This document shows, piece after piece, positions 10,947 to 12,721 of a stretch of DNA of 12,721 bases (the first letter of the stretch is position 1; each line of letters starts with the position of its first letter). The stretch comes from Dehalococcoidia bacterium (GTDB taxonomy: Bacteria > Chloroflexota > Dehalococcoidia > JAUSJJ01), in assembly GCA_030647705.1 (NCBI GenBank), contig JAUSJJ010000021.1, positions 1 to 12,721 on the forward strand. The letters run 5' to 3'. The notes under the pieces were generated by a model. That model saw nothing but the letters and a program-made list of their open reading frames with translations, did not search any database and was not told where the DNA came from. Both the position numbers and the translations under genes were made by a program.

Positions 10947-12721
10947 CTAGGCAGGGGCTACCTCTTTCTTGGCCTCGATGATCTTCTGTGCCACGTGGGC
11001 CGGCACCTGCTCGTAGTGGCTGAACTCCATGGTGAAGGTGCCACGGCCCTGTGTGATAGACCGCAGGTCAATGGCATAGTTGAGCACCTCGGACAGGGGA
11101 GCCTGGGCCTCGATGACGTTCATGCCGTCTTCGGGGAGCATGCCATGCACTCGGGCACGCTTGCTGTTGAGGTCGCCGATGATGTCGCCGGTGAACGTGT
11201 CCGGAGCGGTTATCTTCATGTTGACGTGGGGCTCCAGCAGCACCGGTCCCGCGTCGGCCACGCCCTTCTTGAAGGCATGGATGGCCGCCAGCTTGAACGC
11301 CATTTCCGATGAGTCTACGGCGTGGTAGCTGCCATCAGTCAGGGTCACTTTGACATCCACCACCGGAAAGCCGGCGACAACCCCTTCCACGACCGTCTCC
11401 AAAACGCCCTTTTCCACTGCCGGGTAGAAGTTCCTGGGTACGGAGCCTCCAACCACGGCCGTAGCGAACTCCACCCCGCTGCCCCTGGGCAACGGCTCTA
11501 TCTTGAGGAATACGTGCCCGTATTGACCGTGGCCGCCGGTCTGTTTTTTGTGCTTGTACTCGGAGTTCACGGTGCTCGTGATCGCCTCTTTATAGGGCAC
11601 TTTGGGAGTCTGTAAAACGATGTTGACGCCAAACTTGCGGCGTATCTTCTCCGCGGCCACCTCTACCTGAGAGTTGCCTATGCCGGAAAGGATGGTCTCG
11701 CCGGTATCGGCATCTTTGCGCACATGCAGGGTGGGGTCTTCTTCCGCCACTCTGGCCAGGGATTGCCCCAGCTTGTCCAGGTCGGCCTTGGTCTTGGGAT
11801 GGACGGCCACGCTGAAGACCGGCTTGGGGAACTCGATCGCGGCCAGGACCAGGGGATGGTCTTTCTGGCAAAGCGTGTCGCCGGTGCTGGTTTCCGAGAG
11901 CTTGGCCACGCCGCCGATATCTCCGGCGGCCACCATTTGCGCAGGCTCCTGGCTCTTGCCACGGATGGTGAAGAGCTGGCCGATACGTTCGGCCTTATCT
12001 CTGCTGCAGTTCGAGGCGCTGGAATCGCTGGACACCTTGCCGGTGTAGGTGCGGAAATAGGTCAGCCTGCCCACGTAGGGGTCGGCGGTGGTCTTGAACA
12101 CCAGCGCCGCCAGCGGAGCGGCCTCGTCCGGCTGCAGGGTCTCCTGCTTCTGCGTGGTCGGGTTGGTCGCGCTGACTGCGCCTCTGTCTTTAGGGGAGGG
12201 CAGATAGGTGCAGATGGCGGTCATTACCGGCTTTATCGAGATATTCCTCAGCGCTGCGGTGACCAGGATGGGCACAATCTTGCGCTCCTGGATGCCCTTG
12301 CGCAGGCCCTGGCGCACTTCTTCATCGGTGAGCTCTTTGCCGTCCAGGTACTTCTCGAGGAGCTTGTCATCGGTGTCGGCAACGGCTTCGATCAGCTTGG
12401 TCTTGAAGGAGGCGGCCTGTTCCTTGAGGTCGCCTGGAATCTCGCCGACATTGGTGTCTCTGACGGACTTCATCTGCACCAGGTCGACCACGCCTTCGAA
12501 CTTGTCCTGCGCCCCGATGGGAAGCTGGATGGGGACGCACTTCGCGCCGAACCTGGCCTGGAGCTGTTCGACCACTCTGTAGAAATCGGCGTTTTCACGG
12601 TCTATCTTGTTGAGCACGATGAGCACCGGCAGATTGGCCTGATCTGCGTATCCCCAAGTCAGCTCGGTGCCGACCTCGACGCCGGAGGAGCAGCAGACCA
12701 CCAGCACGGCCGCATCGGCGA
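10947..12721 (-). CDS. elongation factor G-like translational GTPase (N-terminus outside window)
   Basis: The minus-strand frame is open to the right edge; 591 residues are visible, ending EAKKEVAPA. It lacks only the first GTPase motifs. In order: ADAAVLVV and GVEVGTE of the G domain; NKID (G4) near 12600-12611; domain II around PYVGRLTYFRTYTGKV; domain III with EEDPTLHVRKDADTGETILSGIG; domain IV with GGHGQYGHVFLKIEPLPRG near 11512-11540 and KVTLTDGSYHAVDSSEMAFK; and domain V near LRSITQGRGTFTMEFSHYEQVP. EF-G promotes ribosomal translocation and recycling. Domain III reads GIGNSQVEV where canonical EF-G has GMGELHLE, and there is a Ser/Asp-rich insert (SSDSSASNCS) in domain II. I therefore call it an EF-G-like paralogue (FusA2/EF-G2 type) rather than the principal fusA. 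Confidence 0.9.
   Translation of the reverse strand, partial: ADAAVLVVCCSSGVEVGTELTWGYADQANLPVLIVLNKIDRENADFYRVVEQLQARFGAKCVPIQLPIGAQDKFEGVVDLVQMKSVRDTNVGEIPGDLKEQAASFKTKLIEAVADTDDKLLEKYLDGKELTDEEVRQGLRKGIQERKIVPILVTAALRNISIKPVMTAICTYLPSPKDRGAVSATNPTTQKQETLQPDEAAPLAALVFKTTADPYVGRLTYFRTYTGKVSSDSSASNCSRDKAERIGQLFTIRGKSQEPAQMVAAGDIGGVAKLSETSTGDTLCQKDHPLVLAAIEFPKPVFSVAVHPKTKADLDKLGQSLARVAEEDPTLHVRKDADTGETILSGIGNSQVEVAAEKIRRKFGVNIVLQTPKVPYKEAITSTVNSEYKHKKQTGGHGQYGHVFLKIEPLPRGSGVEFATAVVGGSVPRNFYPAVEKGVLETVVEGVVAGFPVVDVKVTLTDGSYHAVDSSEMAFKLAAIHAFKKGVADAGPVLLEPHVNMKITAPDTFTGDIIGDLNSKRARVHGMLPEDGMNVIEAQAPLSEVLNYAIDLRSITQGRGTFTMEFSHYEQVPAHVAQKIIEAKKEVAPA

Noticed and set aside
1..12721. CRISPR array, tRNA/rRNA genes, transposases, phage genes or defence systems
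   Set aside because: None seen: no regularly spaced direct repeats, no cloverleaf-like stretches, and all long frames are explained by metabolic, transport or translation genes.

Overview
The window reads as a GC-rich bacterial chromosome with clear Shine-Dalgarno sites, short intergenic gaps and ordinary housekeeping content. The gene complement (Na+-pumping biotin decarboxylase, paired MaoC proteins, Lrp/aminotransferase pair, EF-G-like GTPase) and the C/G-rich palindromic spacer repeats resemble what I know of anaerobic Chloroflexota, especially Dehalococcoidia. That placement is an impression, not a demonstrated assignment. I see no CRISPR array, tRNA, rRNA, transposase or phage gene.

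Layout. Bases 1-1752 (+): an Lrp/AsnC-type regulator followed 15 nt later by a class I/II PLP aminotransferase. Bases 1753-1907: a spacer with a perfect 14-bp palindrome and a strong sigma70-like promoter. Bases 1908-3761 (+): two MaoC/hot-dog proteins (one keeps the catalytic Asp/His pair, the other does not), then bifunctional riboflavin kinase/FAD synthetase ribF. Bases 3917-5188 (+): tyrS, preceded by a 13-bp hairpin. Bases 5189-5693: a gene-free spacer packed with palindromes. Bases 5694-9845 (+): a probable sodium-translocating acyl-CoA (methylmalonyl-CoA type) decarboxylase operon: carboxyltransferase alpha, 73-aa biotin carrier, a TerC/YjbE membrane protein, a 47-aa OadG/MmdD-like delta subunit, and the OadB/MmdB beta subunit. 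Bases 9948-10831 (-): two tandem single-domain EamA (DMT) membrane proteins. Bases 10947-12721 (-): the C-terminal part of an EF-G-like GTPase that continues past the window edge.

How the genes work together. The decarboxylase genes should form one membrane complex: the alpha subunit transfers the CoA-thioester carboxyl group to the biotin on the small carrier, and the beta subunit decarboxylates carboxybiotin while exporting Na+, with delta as assembly subunit. This fits succinate/propionate-type energy conservation in an anaerobe. The two MaoC proteins most likely form a heterodimeric hydratase/dehydratase. The two EamA halves most likely pair to form a 10-TM transporter.

The most noteworthy points are the TerC gene embedded within the sodium-pump operon, the very short delta subunit, the split EamA pair whose first gene seems to begin with AUA, and the palindrome cluster between tyrS and the pump operon. 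I found no convincing wholly new system.
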